Assembly (NCBI GenBank): GCA_005883955.1
Contig: VAXH01000072.1
Location: forward strand, 1 to 62,427
Direction: 5' to 3'
Length of the DNA: 62,427 bases
DNA from: Actinomycetota bacterium
GTDB taxonomy: Bacteria > Actinomycetota > Thermoleophilia > Gaiellales > Gaiellaceae
A program made the position numbers and the translations under genes. The notes below the pieces were generated by a model, which was given only the letters and a program-made list of their open reading frames with translations, was not told the origin of the DNA and ran no database searches. Each line of letters begins with the position of its first letter. The first letter of the stretch is position 1. Shown here piece by piece: positions 24,893 through 36,661 of the stretch.

Positions 24893-25282
24893 GTGGCGGT
24901 GCTGACAAACGAGCAGGCGCGCCTGCTACTCGAACCGAACTTCGCCACGGTCGGGACGCTGAACCCCGACGGTTCGCCGCAGCTCACCATCGTCTGGGTG
25001 GACTGGGACGGCGAGCACGTCCTCTTCAACACCGCGGCCGGCCGCGCGAAGCCGCGCAACCTCGAGCGCGACCCGCGCGTGACCGTGCTCGTCGTCGACC
25101 ACGAGGACGGCTATCGCTGGGTCGCCGTCCGCGGCACTGCGGAGCTGACGGCAGAGGGCGCGGACGAGCACATCGACAGGCTCGCGCGCAAGTACACGGG
25201 CGGGGGCTGGCAGCCGAAGCCGGGCGAGCAGCGGCTCTTGGTTCAGGTCCGGCCCGAGCATGTCAGTGCGTACGGTTTCTAG
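24893..25282 (+). CDS. PPOX-class F420/FMN-binding protein (paralogue 2)
   Basis: 129 residues from GTG 24893, three bases after the upstream stop. It shares the same blocks as paralogue 1 (VGTLNPDGSPQLTIVWVD, FNTAAGRAKPRNLERDPRV, RWVAVRGTAEL), so the pair arose by tandem duplication and has since diverged. One copy may prefer another substrate or cofactor. The stop is followed directly by the HMG-CoA lyase ATG, which suggests one transcript. Confidence 0.85.
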   Translation: MAVLTNEQARLLLEPNFATVGTLNPDGSPQLTIVWVDWDGEHVLFNTAAGRAKPRNLERDPRVTVLVVDHEDGYRWVAVRGTAELTAEGADEHIDRLARKYTGGGWQPKPGEQRLLVQVRPEHVSAYGF

Positions 25283-26155
<873 letters not shown>

Positions 26156-26685
26156 AGGTCGGTCGGCTTCCGGAAGGGGCCCGGGAGATCCTCGCGCTCG
26201 AGCGTCTCGCCGAGCTTCCGCGCGACGGCGATCGACGGGTCGTTGCCGCGCTGGATCAGCGAGACCAGGCGCCGCAGGCCGAGCTCGTGCAGCGCCCAGT
26301 CTCGTGCGGCTGTGGCGCCCTCCGTTGCGTAGCCGCGGCCCCAGTGCGCGCGGGCGAGCGTCCAGCCGATTTCGGTCTCCCGCCGGCCGCCCGGCGGGCG
26401 CAGCATCGCGTGCAGCCAGGTCTCGGTGTCCCAGATCAGGAACCCGACCCTGCCGAGCATGCGCTCGTCTTCCTTTCGGACGATGCTGAAGAGGCCGACA
26501 CCGTGGTCGTCCCAGTGGCGGATCATCCGCTCGAGCGCGAGCTCGCTCTCGGAGCGGCTCTTCGTGACGCCGCCGGTGTAGCGGACGACTTCCGGGTCGG
26601 CGAAGAGCTCGGCGTAGGCGTCGAGATCGGCGGCGTGCGGCCGGCGCAGGAGGAGCCGCAGCGTCTCGAGCTTCATCGCGGCGAT

Positions 26686-26691
26686 TATCGT
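26686..26691 (+). promoter_or_regulatory. -10 element (TATCGT)
   Basis: TATCGT ends 7 bases before ATG 26699 with no Shine-Dalgarno, in the 22-base divergent gap. Confidence 0.4.
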
Positions 26692-26698
26692 CCTCGGT

Positions 26699-27075
26699 AT
26701 GAGCGGGATCCCGGTCACCGGCGTCAACGAGCTCGTGCTCGAGGTGCTCGACCTCGCCGCAGCCGAGCGCTTCTACGCCGGCGTGCTCGGCCTGCCGGTT
26801 GCGATGCGCTCCGAGAACCGCGTCTGGGTGACGGCCGGGACGCAGACGCGGATCGGGCTCTGGACGCCGCAGGTCGGGATCGCGGAAGGCCGCGGCGGCG
26901 TCCACGTCCACTACGCGCTGCACGTCGACGAGACGGACTACGCCGACGCAGTCACGCGACTGCGCGAGCACGGCCACGAGCCGCACGAGGAGGACTTCGG
27001 CGAGTCCGGCCGCGCCGCGTACGTGACCGACCCGGACGGCAACGTGGTCGAACTCTGGACGTGGGCAGGCCCCCG

Positions 27076-27079
<4 letters not shown>
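26699..27079 (+). CDS. Glyoxalase/VOC-superfamily protein
   Basis: 126 residues forming two beta-alpha-beta-beta-beta modules. [27 protein letters not shown] opens the first, and [17 protein letters not shown] with the metal-ligand Glu closes the second. The family includes lyases, dioxygenases and resistance proteins, and the substrate cannot be told. The stop overlaps the next start as ATGA, so it is cotranscribed with the DUF255 gene. Confidence 0.85.
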
Positions 27080-29007
<1,928 letters not shown>

Positions 29008-29037
29008 CCAGCCGGATTCCCTTGCTCGTCCTGGTCT

Positions 29038-29043
29038 TAAGGT
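29038..29043 (+). promoter_or_regulatory. -10 element of the liv operon (TAAGGT)
   Basis: TAAGGT ends 7 bases before GTG 29051 and there is no Shine-Dalgarno; leaderless start likely. Confidence 0.45.
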
Positions 29044-29050
29044 AGGCGCG

Positions 29051-29770
29051 GTGGCCTTGCTCTCGCTCGAGCACGTGACGAGGCGCTTCGGCGGCGTCGT
29101 CGCAGTCGACGACGTCTCGCTCGGGGTCGAGCGCGGCCAGATCGCCGGCCTGATCGGCCCGAACGGAGCCGGCAAGACAACGCTCTTCAACCTGATCACC
29201 AGGCTCTACCGGCCGGACTCCGGTGAGATCGCCTTCGACGGGGAGAGCCTGCTCGGCACACCGACGCACCGGATCGTTCACAGAGGCATCGCCCGTACGT
29301 TCCAGAACGTCGAGCTCTTCCCGACGATGACCGTGCTCGAGAACGTGCTGGTCGGGAGTCACGCGCGGGGTGAACGGCCCGCGCGGGCCGTGCTCGATGA
29401 GCTTGGCCTCGCGCCCGTTGCGCACCGCCGCGCAGCCGTCCTTCCCTTCGGGACGATGAAGCGCGTCGAGCTCGCGCGGGCGCTCGCCTCGGGCCCGCGC
29501 CTGCTCCTGCTCGACGAGCCGGCCGGTGGCCTGAGCCACGAGGAGGTCGAGGAGCTCGGGACGTTGATCCGCCGGATCCGGAGATCGTTTGGCCTGACCG
29601 TGCTGCTCGTCGAGCACCACATGAACCTCGTCATGGGCATCGCCGACCGGGTCCATGTCCTCGACTTCGGCCGCAAAATCGCTGAGGGCTCGCCGGCGGA
29701 GGTTCAGCGCGACCCCGCGGTGATCGAGGCTTACCTGGGCAGCGAGCGGCCACAGCATGCCCCTGCTTGA
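29051..29770 (+). CDS. livG: Branched-chain amino acid ABC transporter ATPase LivG
   Basis: 239 residues. Walker A GPNGAGKT, Q-loop region ARTFQNVELFPTMT, Walker B LLLLDEPAGGL and an H-loop His in VEHHMNLV. The signature LSxGQ is replaced by LPFGTMKR, which keeps only the Gly; this is unusual but LivG proteins vary here. The insertion typical of LivG is short. It energises uptake of Leu/Ile/Val or a related amide with LivF, LivH, LivM and LivK. Overlaps livF by 14 bases. Confidence 0.9.
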   Translation: MALLSLEHVTRRFGGVVAVDDVSLGVERGQIAGLIGPNGAGKTTLFNLITRLYRPDSGEIAFDGESLLGTPTHRIVHRGIARTFQNVELFPTMTVLENVLVGSHARGERPARAVLDELGLAPVAHRRAAVLPFGTMKRVELARALASGPRLLLLDEPAGGLSHEEVEELGTLIRRIRRSFGLTVLLVEHHMNLVMGIADRVHVLDFGRKIAEGSPAEVQRDPAVIEAYLGSERPQHAPA

Positions 29771-30381
29771 GCTGCGCGGCGTCGCCGCGCGCTACGGGGC
29801 TCTGCAGGCATTGCGCGGAATCGACCTCTCCGTCGACGAGGGCGAGATCGTCGCCGTCCTCGGGGCCAACGGCGCGGGCAAGACGACGACGCTGCGCGCG
29901 ATCTCCGCGACCGTGAAGACGAGCGGCGACCTCGTCTTCGCGGGGAAGCGGCTGCCACGGCGGCCGGAAGCGGTCGCCCGGGCCGGCATCGCTCACGTGC
30001 CGGAGGGCCGCGGCACCTTCGCGCAGCTGTCCGTGGACGAGAACCTGCGACTCGGCGCCCATGTCCGCCGTGACCGGGCCCGGGTCAACGCCGAAGCAGC
30101 TCGCGCTCGCCCGCGCGCTGATGCAGCGCCCGCGGCTGCTGCTGCTGGACGAGCCCTCGCTCGGGCTCGCGCCCCGCGTCGTCGCCGATTTCTTCGCCGT
30201 CGTCGGCGAGTTGAACGAGCAGGAGGGTCTGTCGGTGCTGGTCGTCGAGCAGAACGCAGGCCTCGTCCTCGCCTCGTCCGCCCGCGCGTACGTGCTCGAG
30301 CTCGGACGCGTCGCCGTCGCCGGGGCGAGCGCAGACTTGCAGCGGCACGACTCGGTCCGCCGTTCCTACCTGGGCTATTGA
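29757..30381 (+). pseudogene. livF: LivF ATPase gene, internal deletion plus frameshift
   Basis: The first frame encodes the N-terminal half with Walker A GANGAGKT and the VPEGRGTFAQLSVDENLRLGAHVRRD stretch; after about 30100 the protein continues in the +1 frame as KQLALARALMQRPRLLLLDEPSLGLAP to a proper LivF end (SYLGY, stop 30379-30381). Relative to normal LivF about 25-27 residues are missing, including the ELFPRL helix and the ABC signature LSGGEQQ. The loss is 2 mod 3 in length. Without the signature motif no ATPase dimer can work. All other liv genes are intact, which makes real loss of this one surprising and an assembly error a serious alternative. Confidence 0.85.
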
Positions 30382-31283
30382 TGCTTCTTGCGGTCGACTG
30401 GGCGGGAGTCGCGCAGCAGGTCGTCGCCGGCCTTTCCTCCGGCGGTACTTACGCGACGCTGGCGGTGGCGCTCGTCCTCATCTACCGCGCGACCGGCGTC
30501 GTCAACTTCGCCCAGGGCGAGCTGGCGATGTTCTCGACCTTCGTCGCCTGGACGCTGACCCGGCACGGCTTCGCCTACTGGCCGGCTTTCGTCGTCACCG
30601 TGGTTGCCTCGTTCGCGGGCGGCGTCGCGCTCGAGCGCGTCGTCATCCGGCCCGTCGAGCGCGCATCCGTGCTGACGATCGCGATCGTCACGATCGGCCT
30701 CTTCTTCGTTGTCAACGGGGCCGCGTTCTGGATCTGGTCGCCGGAGGTTAAGTCGATGCCGAACGCCTTCTCGACGCGGCCGATCCACGTCGCCGGAGTC
30801 GCCTTCTCGATCTCCGACCTCGGAATCATCGGCGTCTCGCTGCTCGCGGTACTGCTGCTCTGGCTCTTCTTCCGGTTCACGAAGCTCGGCCTGGCGATGC
30901 GCGCCGCGGCACTAAATCCGGACTCGAGCCGCCTGAGCGGGATCCGGGTTAGCTGGACGATCGCGCTCGGCTGGGGGCTCGCCACCGCGCTCGGCGCGGT
31001 CGCCGGCCTGATGGCGGCGCCGCCGCTCGGGAGCTTCGACCAGAACTTCATGCAGCCGATCCTGCTCTACGCCTTCGCGGGGGCGGTGCTCGGGGGGATC
31101 GACAGCGCACTCGGCGCCGTGGTCGGGAGCCTCGCGCTCGGCGTCTTCCTGAACCTGCTCGGCACCTACGTCTCATGGGTCGGCACCGACCTGCGCCAGG
31201 GCGTCGCGCTGGCGGTGATCCTCGGCGTCCTGCTCGTCAAGCCGGCGGGGCTGCTCGGGACGGCCACGGTGCGGAGCGTATGA
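30381..31283 (+). CDS. livH: Branched-chain amino acid ABC permease LivH
   Basis: 300 residues and eight to nine hydrophobic helices. ATG 30381 overlaps the livF stop as TGATG. Family blocks: LSSGGTYATLAVALVLIYRATGVVNFAQGELAM at the start, RPVERASVLTIAIVTIG, and the cytoplasmic EAA-like segment NPDSSRLSGIRVSWTIALGWGLATALGAVAG. It forms half of the membrane channel with LivM. An open frame joins it to the first half of livF, but this is only a by-product of the livF frameshift. Confidence 0.92.
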   Translation: MLLAVDWAGVAQQVVAGLSSGGTYATLAVALVLIYRATGVVNFAQGELAMFSTFVAWTLTRHGFAYWPAFVVTVVASFAGGVALERVVIRPVERASVLTIAIVTIGLFFVVNGAAFWIWSPEVKSMPNAFSTRPIHVAGVAFSISDLGIIGVSLLAVLLLWLFFRFTKLGLAMRAAALNPDSSRLSGIRVSWTIALGWGLATALGAVAGLMAAPPLGSFDQNFMQPILLYAFAGAVLGGIDSALGAVVGSLALGVFLNLLGTYVSWVGTDLRQGVALAVILGVLLVKPAGLLGTATVRSV

Positions 31284-32269
31284 GCCGCGTCCTGCGGGTC
31301 GTGGTCGCCGCTGCGGCCGTCGCGCTCGTGCTCACGCTGCCGCACTGGCTCAGCGACGCGAAGGCCGCCGAGTTCGCGCGCGCGGGCTGCTTCTTCATCG
31401 CGATCCTCGGTCTCAATCTCGTGACGGGCTACACGGGGCAGATCTCGCTCGGCCATGGCGCGCTGATGGCGATGGGGGCGTATACGACCGCGATCCTGAC
31501 CGCCGACCACGGGTTCGGCGACCTCTGGACGATCCCGCTGGCCGGACTCGTGGCGATGGCGGCCGGCTTCGCGCTCGGTCTGCCCGCGCGGCGACTGTCG
31601 GGCCTCTACCTCGCGCTTGCCACGTTCGCGTTCGCGGTCGCGATGCCGGCGATCCTGAAGCGGTTCTCCGGCCTGACGGGCGGCAGCCAGGGAATCAACC
31701 TCTTCGACAAGGCGCTCAACCGCTCGACGGGCGCGCTCGGACACGTACACGTGCTCGGCCGGGCACTCGCCACGAACGACTTCCTCTTTTACCTGACCTG
31801 GGGAATCGGGCTCGTGCTGGCGGGAGCCGCATGGCTGCTCGTGCGGGGCCGGGTCGGCCGCGCCTTCCGCGCCGTCCGGGACAGCGAGGTCGCGGCAGCC
31901 TCCTCGGGCATCAACACGGGCTTCTACAAGACGCTCGCCTTCGCGATCAGCGGGTTCTATGCGGGAGTGGGCGGCTCGCTGTTCGTGCTCGTCTCGAACT
32001 GGTTCGTCAGCCCGAGCACGTTCGGGTTCGACAAGTCGCTGCTGCTCGTCGTCGGAGCCGTCGTCGGCGGGCTCGGGTCGCTGGCCGGAATAGCGCTCGG
32101 AGCGCTGTTCATCCAGTTCGTCCCGAGCTGGGCGGCGAATCTCTCGAACGCCCCCGGAGCGCCGTCCGTCTTCTTCGGCGCCGCGATCGTGCTGGTGATG
32201 ATTCTGCTTCCGGTCGGGCTAGGCGGCCTGCTCCGGAAGTTGACAGAGCCGCTAACAAGGCGGCTGTAG
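31280..32269 (+). CDS. livM: Branched-chain amino acid ABC permease LivM
   Basis: 329 residues and nine to ten helices, start ATG 31280 in an ATGA overlap with livH. Typical blocks are LNLVTGYTGQISLGHGALMAMGAY, RLSGLYLALATFAFAVAMP, TGGSQGI and the EAA-like RAVRDSEVAAASSGINTGFYKTLAFAISGFYAGVGG. It partners LivH in the transport channel. Ends 12 bases before livK, whose promoter hexamer overlaps its last codons. Confidence 0.93.
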   Translation: MSRVLRVVVAAAAVALVLTLPHWLSDAKAAEFARAGCFFIAILGLNLVTGYTGQISLGHGALMAMGAYTTAILTADHGFGDLWTIPLAGLVAMAAGFALGLPARRLSGLYLALATFAFAVAMPAILKRFSGLTGGSQGINLFDKALNRSTGALGHVHVLGRALATNDFLFYLTWGIGLVLAGAAWLLVRGRVGRAFRAVRDSEVAAASSGINTGFYKTLAFAISGFYAGVGGSLFVLVSNWFVSPSTFGFDKSLLLVVGAVVGGLGSLAGIALGALFIQFVPSWAANLSNAPGAPSVFFGAAIVLVMILLPVGLGGLLRKLTEPLTRRL

Positions 32270-32272
32270 ACT
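32267..32272 (+). promoter_or_regulatory. Internal promoter of livK (TAGACT)
   Basis: TAGACT ends 8 bases before ATG 32281; a perfect TTGACA lies at 32240-32245 but with a long 21-base spacer. An extra promoter for the binding protein is common, as it is needed in excess over the channel. Confidence 0.45.
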
Positions 32273-32280
32273 CGGTCTGA

Positions 32281-33504
32281 ATGAGGGCTATGGGGAAGAG
32301 CCGGGTCCTCTTCGGTGTGCTCAGTGCGCTCGTTGTCGCCTCCGCCGCGTCGGCGGGCGGCTCCGGCACGCCCGGGGTCACCGCGAAGCAGATCCTGATC
32401 GGCGGCACGACCCCGCTCAGTGGTCCGGCCTCCGCCTACGCCTCCGTTGCGAAGGGCGCAGACGCCTACTTCAAGTACGTCGACGACCACGGCGGCGTCT
32501 TCGGCCGCAGCATCAAGTACAAGTACGACGACGACGGCTACGACCCGTCGCAAACGATCGAGAAGACCCGCGAACTGGTCCAGAACGACAAGGTCTTCGC
32601 GATCTACAACACGCTCGGAACCGAGCAGAACCTCGCGGTCCGCTCGTACCTGAACCAGCTCAAGGTGCCGCAGTTGCTCGTCGCGAGCGGCGCGAGCACC
32701 TGGGGCAACGACTACAAGAAGTACCCGTGGACGATCGGCTATCAGCCGAGCTACAGGGGCGAAGCCGCGATCTACGGACGCTACCTCGCCAAGACACGGC
32801 CGAAGGCGCGGATCGGGATCCTCTACCAGAACGACGACTACGGCAAGGAGCTCGTCGCGGGCCTCCAGCGCGGGCTCGGCAAGAAGGCGAAGCTGATCGT
32901 CTCCAAGCAGGGCTACGACGTCACCGACACGGACGTCAAGTCGCAGATCGCGCGGTTGAAGTCGAAGCGGGTGAACACGCTGATGGTCTTTGCGACACCG
33001 AAGTTTGCGATCCAGTCCTATTCGTCCGCCCGCCTGCTCGGCTGGCGCCCGCTCGTCTTCGTCAACGCAGTCGCGAGCGCCTCGAACACGATGACGATCG
33101 CCGCCTTGGCCAGCAGCAAGCGTCAGACCGAAGGGTCGATCTCGATCGCGTTCCTCAAGGACCCGGTCAACCCGCGCTGGAAGGGCGACAAGGCGGTCAC
33201 CCTGTTCCGGTCGATCCTGAAGAAGTACAACGGCGGCGAGGGACTGACGGACGTCTACAACGTCTACGGCATGTCCTCGGCGTTCACGCTTGTCGACGCG
33301 CTCAAGCACGCGGGCAAGAACCCGACCCGGGCCAGCATCATGCGCGCGGTCACCCACCTGAACGAGCACAACAACCCGTTCGTGCTCCCGGGAATCGTGG
33401 TGAAGACGACGCCCACGAGCCGTTTTCCGATCACCCAGGCGAGGCTCGAGCGCTACCACGACGGACGCTGGGTCTACTTCGGATCGCTCGTCAGCGTCCG
33501 TTAG
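32281..33504 (+). CDS. livK: Branched-chain amino acid-binding protein LivK-like
   Basis: 407 residues with a signal peptide (hydrophobic core about 8-22, cleavage after ASA/G near 22). Type I periplasmic-binding fold: GVTAKQILIGGTTPLSGPAS, the VDDHGGVFGRSIKYKYDDDGYDPSQTIEKTRELV block and YQPSYRGEAAIYGRYLAKTRP. It delivers substrate to LivHM on the outer face of the membrane. No lipobox Cys is seen, so it may be free or held otherwise. Overlaps the end of the convergent gene by 14 bases. Confidence 0.92.
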   Translation: MRAMGKSRVLFGVLSALVVASAASAGGSGTPGVTAKQILIGGTTPLSGPASAYASVAKGADAYFKYVDDHGGVFGRSIKYKYDDDGYDPSQTIEKTRELVQNDKVFAIYNTLGTEQNLAVRSYLNQLKVPQLLVASGASTWGNDYKKYPWTIGYQPSYRGEAAIYGRYLAKTRPKARIGILYQNDDYGKELVAGLQRGLGKKAKLIVSKQGYDVTDTDVKSQIARLKSKRVNTLMVFATPKFAIQSYSSARLLGWRPLVFVNAVASASNTMTIAALASSKRQTEGSISIAFLKDPVNPRWKGDKAVTLFRSILKKYNGGEGLTDVYNVYGMSSAFTLVDALKHAGKNPTRASIMRAVTHLNEHNNPFVLPGIVVKTTPTSRFPITQARLERYHDGRWVYFGSLVSVR

Positions 33505-33928
33505 GCCGGGGGTAGACCGAGACCGAGAAACGCGGTGGCAGGTAGGGCTCGCACGGCGGGTAGCCAGGCGCGTGCTCGCGAAACCGCACGGTGACAACGG
33601 CGCGGAGGGTGCCGGGCTCCGTCGACTGGACGAACGTCAGCTGCTGCACCGGGGCCTGCGTGAGCGGAAACGAGACGAGCTGGTGCGGATTCACGGTCCT
33701 GCGAGCGAGCAGCCTGCCGTCGGCGCGCACGCTCACTGACGTCGTCGCGCTCGACCAGAACTCGCGGTAGCCAAGGCCGTAGGCGCCGTACATTCGGCCA
33801 CAGCGCCACGTCACCGAGCCGAGCGCCGGTAGCGCGACGAGCAACGACGACCGGGGCGCCTTGGCCGCTCCGCCGCCGGCCGCGGGCACCGTCGTCGCCA
33901 GGAGCAGGACGAGAGCGATCGCGCGCAT
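33491..33928 (-). CDS. Small secreted protein of unknown function
   Basis: 145 residues from ATG 33928. Signal peptide about 1-18 (ALVLLLATTVPA). The mature part is beta-rich with two cysteines (about C43 and C126) that may form a disulfide, and a WRCGRMYGAYGLGYREFW block. No known domain. Divergent from fbiC with 36 bases between starts. Confidence 0.65.
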   Translation of the reverse strand: MRAIALVLLLATTVPAAGGGAAKAPRSSLLVALPALGSVTWRCGRMYGAYGLGYREFWSSATTSVSVRADGRLLARRTVNPHQLVSFPLTQAPVQQLTFVQSTEPGTLRAVVTVRFREHAPGYPPCEPYLPPRFSVSVYPRPNGR

Positions 33929-33964
33929 GCTCGGGATACGGAGCGACCCGCACGCTGCGTCCCG

Positions 33965-36658
33965 ATGCGTAAGCTCCGCCGGGTGGGAGGGCTCGCGCCA
34001 GAGGAGGCGTTCGCGCTCGTCGCCGAGCCGAGCGAGTCGCTGGCTGGCGAGGCAAGGCGGCTTCGGGAGCTCGGCCATGGCCGGCTCGTGACCTACTCGC
34101 CGAAGGTCTTCATCCCGCTGACGAAGCTCTGCCGCGACGTCTGCGGCTACTGCACGTTCGCGCGGCCGCCACGGCGCGGGGAGCGCGCGTATATGAGCGA
34201 GGACGAGGTGCTCGAGGTCGCGCGCGCGGGGGAGGCAGCCGGGTGCCGCGAGGCGCTGTTCACCCTCGGCGACAAACCGGAGCTTCGCTATCGGCTCGCC
34301 CGCGACGAGCTCGCGGCGCTCGGGTGCTCGACGACGCTCGAGTATCTTGCGCGCTGTGCGCGGCTCGTGCTCGACGAGACGGGCCTGTTGCCGCACGTGA
34401 ACCCCGGCGTGCTCTCGCTCGACGACGCGCTTGCTCTGCGCTCGGTCTCTGCTTCCCAGGGGCTAATGCTCGAGACGACTGCCGCCCGGCTGGCTGAGCG
34501 GCGTGGACCGCACTGGGCCTCGCCGGATAAGCAGCCCGCGACGCGGCTGGCGACGATCGAGGCTGCGGGCGAAGCGCGCGTGCCGTTCACGACGGGGATC
34601 CTGATCGGGATCGGCGAGACGAGGCAGGAGCGGGTCGAGGCCCTGCTCGCGATCCGCGAGCTCGACGAACGCTTCGGCCATGTCCAGGAGGTGATCGTCC
34701 AGAACTTCCGCGCCAAGCCGGGAACCCGGATGGCGGCCGCCCCGGAGCCGCCACTGGCGGAATTGCTCTGGACGTGCGCAGCCGCGCGGCTCGTGTTGGG
34801 GGCCGCGCGGAACATCCAGGCGCCGCCGAACCTGAGCTACGCGGATTTTCCGCGCCTCCTCGAGGCCGGCATCAACGACTGGGGCGGCGTCTCGCCGGTC
34901 ACGGTCGACCACGTCAACCCGGAAGCCCCCTGGCCCGAGCTGGAGCGGCTGGCCGAGGGGACGCGTTCGTGCGGACTCGAGCTGGCGCCGCGACTCACTA
35001 TCTATCCCGAGTACATCGCCGAGCTCGGTCGCTGGGCCGACACCGCCATCGCCCCGCACGTCCTCGCGCTCGCCGACGGAGAAGGCCTTGCGCGCGAGGA
35101 CGAGTGGGCCGCCGGCCAGGCCGAGAGCTTCCAGGGCGCCTTGAGCTCGCGGGGGCACGGCTTGAGTTCCCCGGGCCACGCTTTGAGCTCCTGGGGCCAC
35201 GCCTCGAGCTCCTGGGGCCGGCCCGACAATCCGCACAGTCCGAACGGCGCCGACAGCCTCGAGAACCCGTCGCCGCGGGCTACGGCGTCTTTTCAAGGCG
35301 CACCCAACCTCCTCCCCGCGGCGAGCCTATCGAGCAAACGCGCGCGGGAGGAAAACGGCTCCGTGCCGGAAGTGTCACGATCGGAAGCGGTTCCGCCTCG
35401 GGGAGTGGGATCCCACGGTCTGCCGGTCTCGCCTCCGATCGCCCAAGCGCTGGCGAAGGTGCGCGAAGAGGTCGAGCTGGGCGAAGACGACGTCGCGGAG
35501 CTCTTCCGCGCTCACGGCGACGACTTCGCTGCGGTGGTGGCGGCTGCCGATGCGCTTCGCCGCGAGGTCTGTGGCGACACCGTCACCTACGTGGTCACGC
35601 GGAACATCAACTACACGAACGTCTGCTACTTCCGTTGTGGGTTCTGCGCCTTCTCCAAGGGCAAGCTGGCGGCCAACCTGCGCGGCGCGCCGTACCTCGT
35701 TCCGGTCGACGAGATCGTCCGCCGCTGCGAGGAGGCCTGGGAGCGCGGCGGCACCGAGGTCTGCCTGCAGGGCGGCATCCATCCCGCCTTCACCGGCGAC
35801 TTCTACGTCGACATCTGCCGTGCGATCAAGGAGGTCCTGCCTGACCTGCACGTGCATGCATTCTCCGCGCTCGAGGTCTGGCAGGGCGCCGCGACGCTGG
35901 AGCTGCCACTGCGCGACTACCTGGCACGGCTGCAGGCGGCCGGCCTCGCCTCCTTGCCCGGGACGGCGGCGGAGATCCTCGACGACGTGATCCGCGCCCT
36001 CATCTGCCCGGACAAGGTGACGACCGAGCAGTGGCTGCAGGTGCACGAGACCGCGCACGAGGTCGGCCTGCGCTCGACGACGACGATCATGTTCGGGCAC
36101 GTCGACGGACCGCGGAACTGGGCCAGGCACCTGCTGCGCCTGCGTGAGCAACAGCAGCGTTCGGGCGGCTTCACCGAGTTCGTTCCGCTGCCGTTCGTCC
36201 ACATGGAGGCGCCGATCTACCTCCACGGCCGGGCTCGCCGCGGGCCGACCTTCCGCGAGTCCGTGCTCATGCACGCGGTCGGAAGGCTCGCCCTTCACCC
36301 CGCCATCACGAACATCCAGGCCTCGTGGGTGAAGCTCGGCGTCGCCGGCGCCCAGGCGGCGCTGCGGGCCGGTGCCAACGATCTCGGCGGGACGCTCATG
36401 AACGAGTCGATCTCCCGCGCCGCCGGTGCGAGCCACGGCCAGGAGTTGCCGCCCGAGGCGATGGAGGCGGCGATTCGCGCCGTCGGCCGGGCGCCGCGCC
36501 AGCGGACGACGCTCTACGGGGAGCCTGCGCTGGAGCGACGGCAGGCCTCGTTCGGCGCGCCTCCGCTCGCGGAGCCGCTCAACCCGAGCGTCAACGACGC
36601 GAACCTGAAGCCGCCCTCCCGGCTCGTCAGACCGGGCATGGCTGCGGCGACTTCGTAG
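33965..36658 (+). CDS. fbiC: Bifunctional FO synthase (CofG-CofH fusion)
   Basis: 897 residues with two radical SAM halves. The CofG-like N-half has the iron-sulfur motif C56xxxC60xxC63 (CRDVCGYC) and PNLSYADFPRLLEAGINDWGG; the CofH-like C-half has C554xxxC558xxC561 (CYFRCGFC) and LGGTLMNESISRAAGASHG. It makes FO (7,8-didemethyl-8-hydroxy-5-deazariboflavin), the chromophore of F420, from 5-amino-6-ribitylamino-uracil and tyrosine. The linker (about residues 393-490) is long and low in complexity and starts with four copies of a seven-residue repeat. Supports the presence of F420-dependent PPOX proteins nearby. No clear ribosome site at ATG 33965. Confidence 0.95.
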   Translation: MRKLRRVGGLAPEEAFALVAEPSESLAGEARRLRELGHGRLVTYSPKVFIPLTKLCRDVCGYCTFARPPRRGERAYMSEDEVLEVARAGEAAGCREALFTLGDKPELRYRLARDELAALGCSTTLEYLARCARLVLDETGLLPHVNPGVLSLDDALALRSVSASQGLMLETTAARLAERRGPHWASPDKQPATRLATIEAAGEARVPFTTGILIGIGETRQERVEALLAIRELDERFGHVQEVIVQNFRAKPGTRMAAAPEPPLAELLWTCAAARLVLGAARNIQAPPNLSYADFPRLLEAGINDWGGVSPVTVDHVNPEAPWPELERLAEGTRSCGLELAPRLTIYPEYIAELGRWADTAIAPHVLALADGEGLAREDEWAAGQAESFQGALSSRGHGLSSPGHALSSWGHASSSWGRPDNPHSPNGADSLENPSPRATASFQGAPNLLPAASLSSKRAREENGSVPEVSRSEAVPPRGVGSHGLPVSPPIAQALAKVREEVELGEDDVAELFRAHGDDFAAVVAAADALRREVCGDTVTYVVTRNINYTNVCYFRCGFCAFSKGKLAANLRGAPYLVPVDEIVRRCEEAWERGGTEVCLQGGIHPAFTGDFYVDICRAIKEVLPDLHVHAFSALEVWQGAATLELPLRDYLARLQAAGLASLPGTAAEILDDVIRALICPDKVTTEQWLQVHETAHEVGLRSTTTIMFGHVDGPRNWARHLLRLREQQQRSGGFTEFVPLPFVHMEAPIYLHGRARRGPTFRESVLMHAVGRLALHPAITNIQASWVKLGVAGAQAALRAGANDLGGTLMNESISRAAGASHGQELPPEAMEAAIRAVGRAPRQRTTLYGEPALERRQASFGAPPLAEPLNPSVNDANLKPPSRLVRPGMAAATS
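35141..35224 (+). repeat. Four 21-nt tandem repeats in the fbiC linker
   Basis: Units begin at 35141, 35162, 35183 and 35204, each opening TTGAG or TCGAG, and encode LSSRGHG / LSSPGHA / LSSWGHA / SSSWGRP. They lie between the CofG and CofH halves. In-frame repeat expansion would lengthen the linker without harming either domain. Confidence 0.85.
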
Positions 36659-36661
36659 TCG

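Noticed and set aside
24485-25282. Second gene as an assembly duplicate of the first PPOX gene
   Set aside because: The two share domain blocks but differ at many residues and in DNA, so they are diverged paralogues.
29757-31283. One long protein joining the start of livF to livH
   Set aside because: The middle is Arg/Ala shadow sequence; it exists only because the livF frameshift happens to be open into the livH frame.
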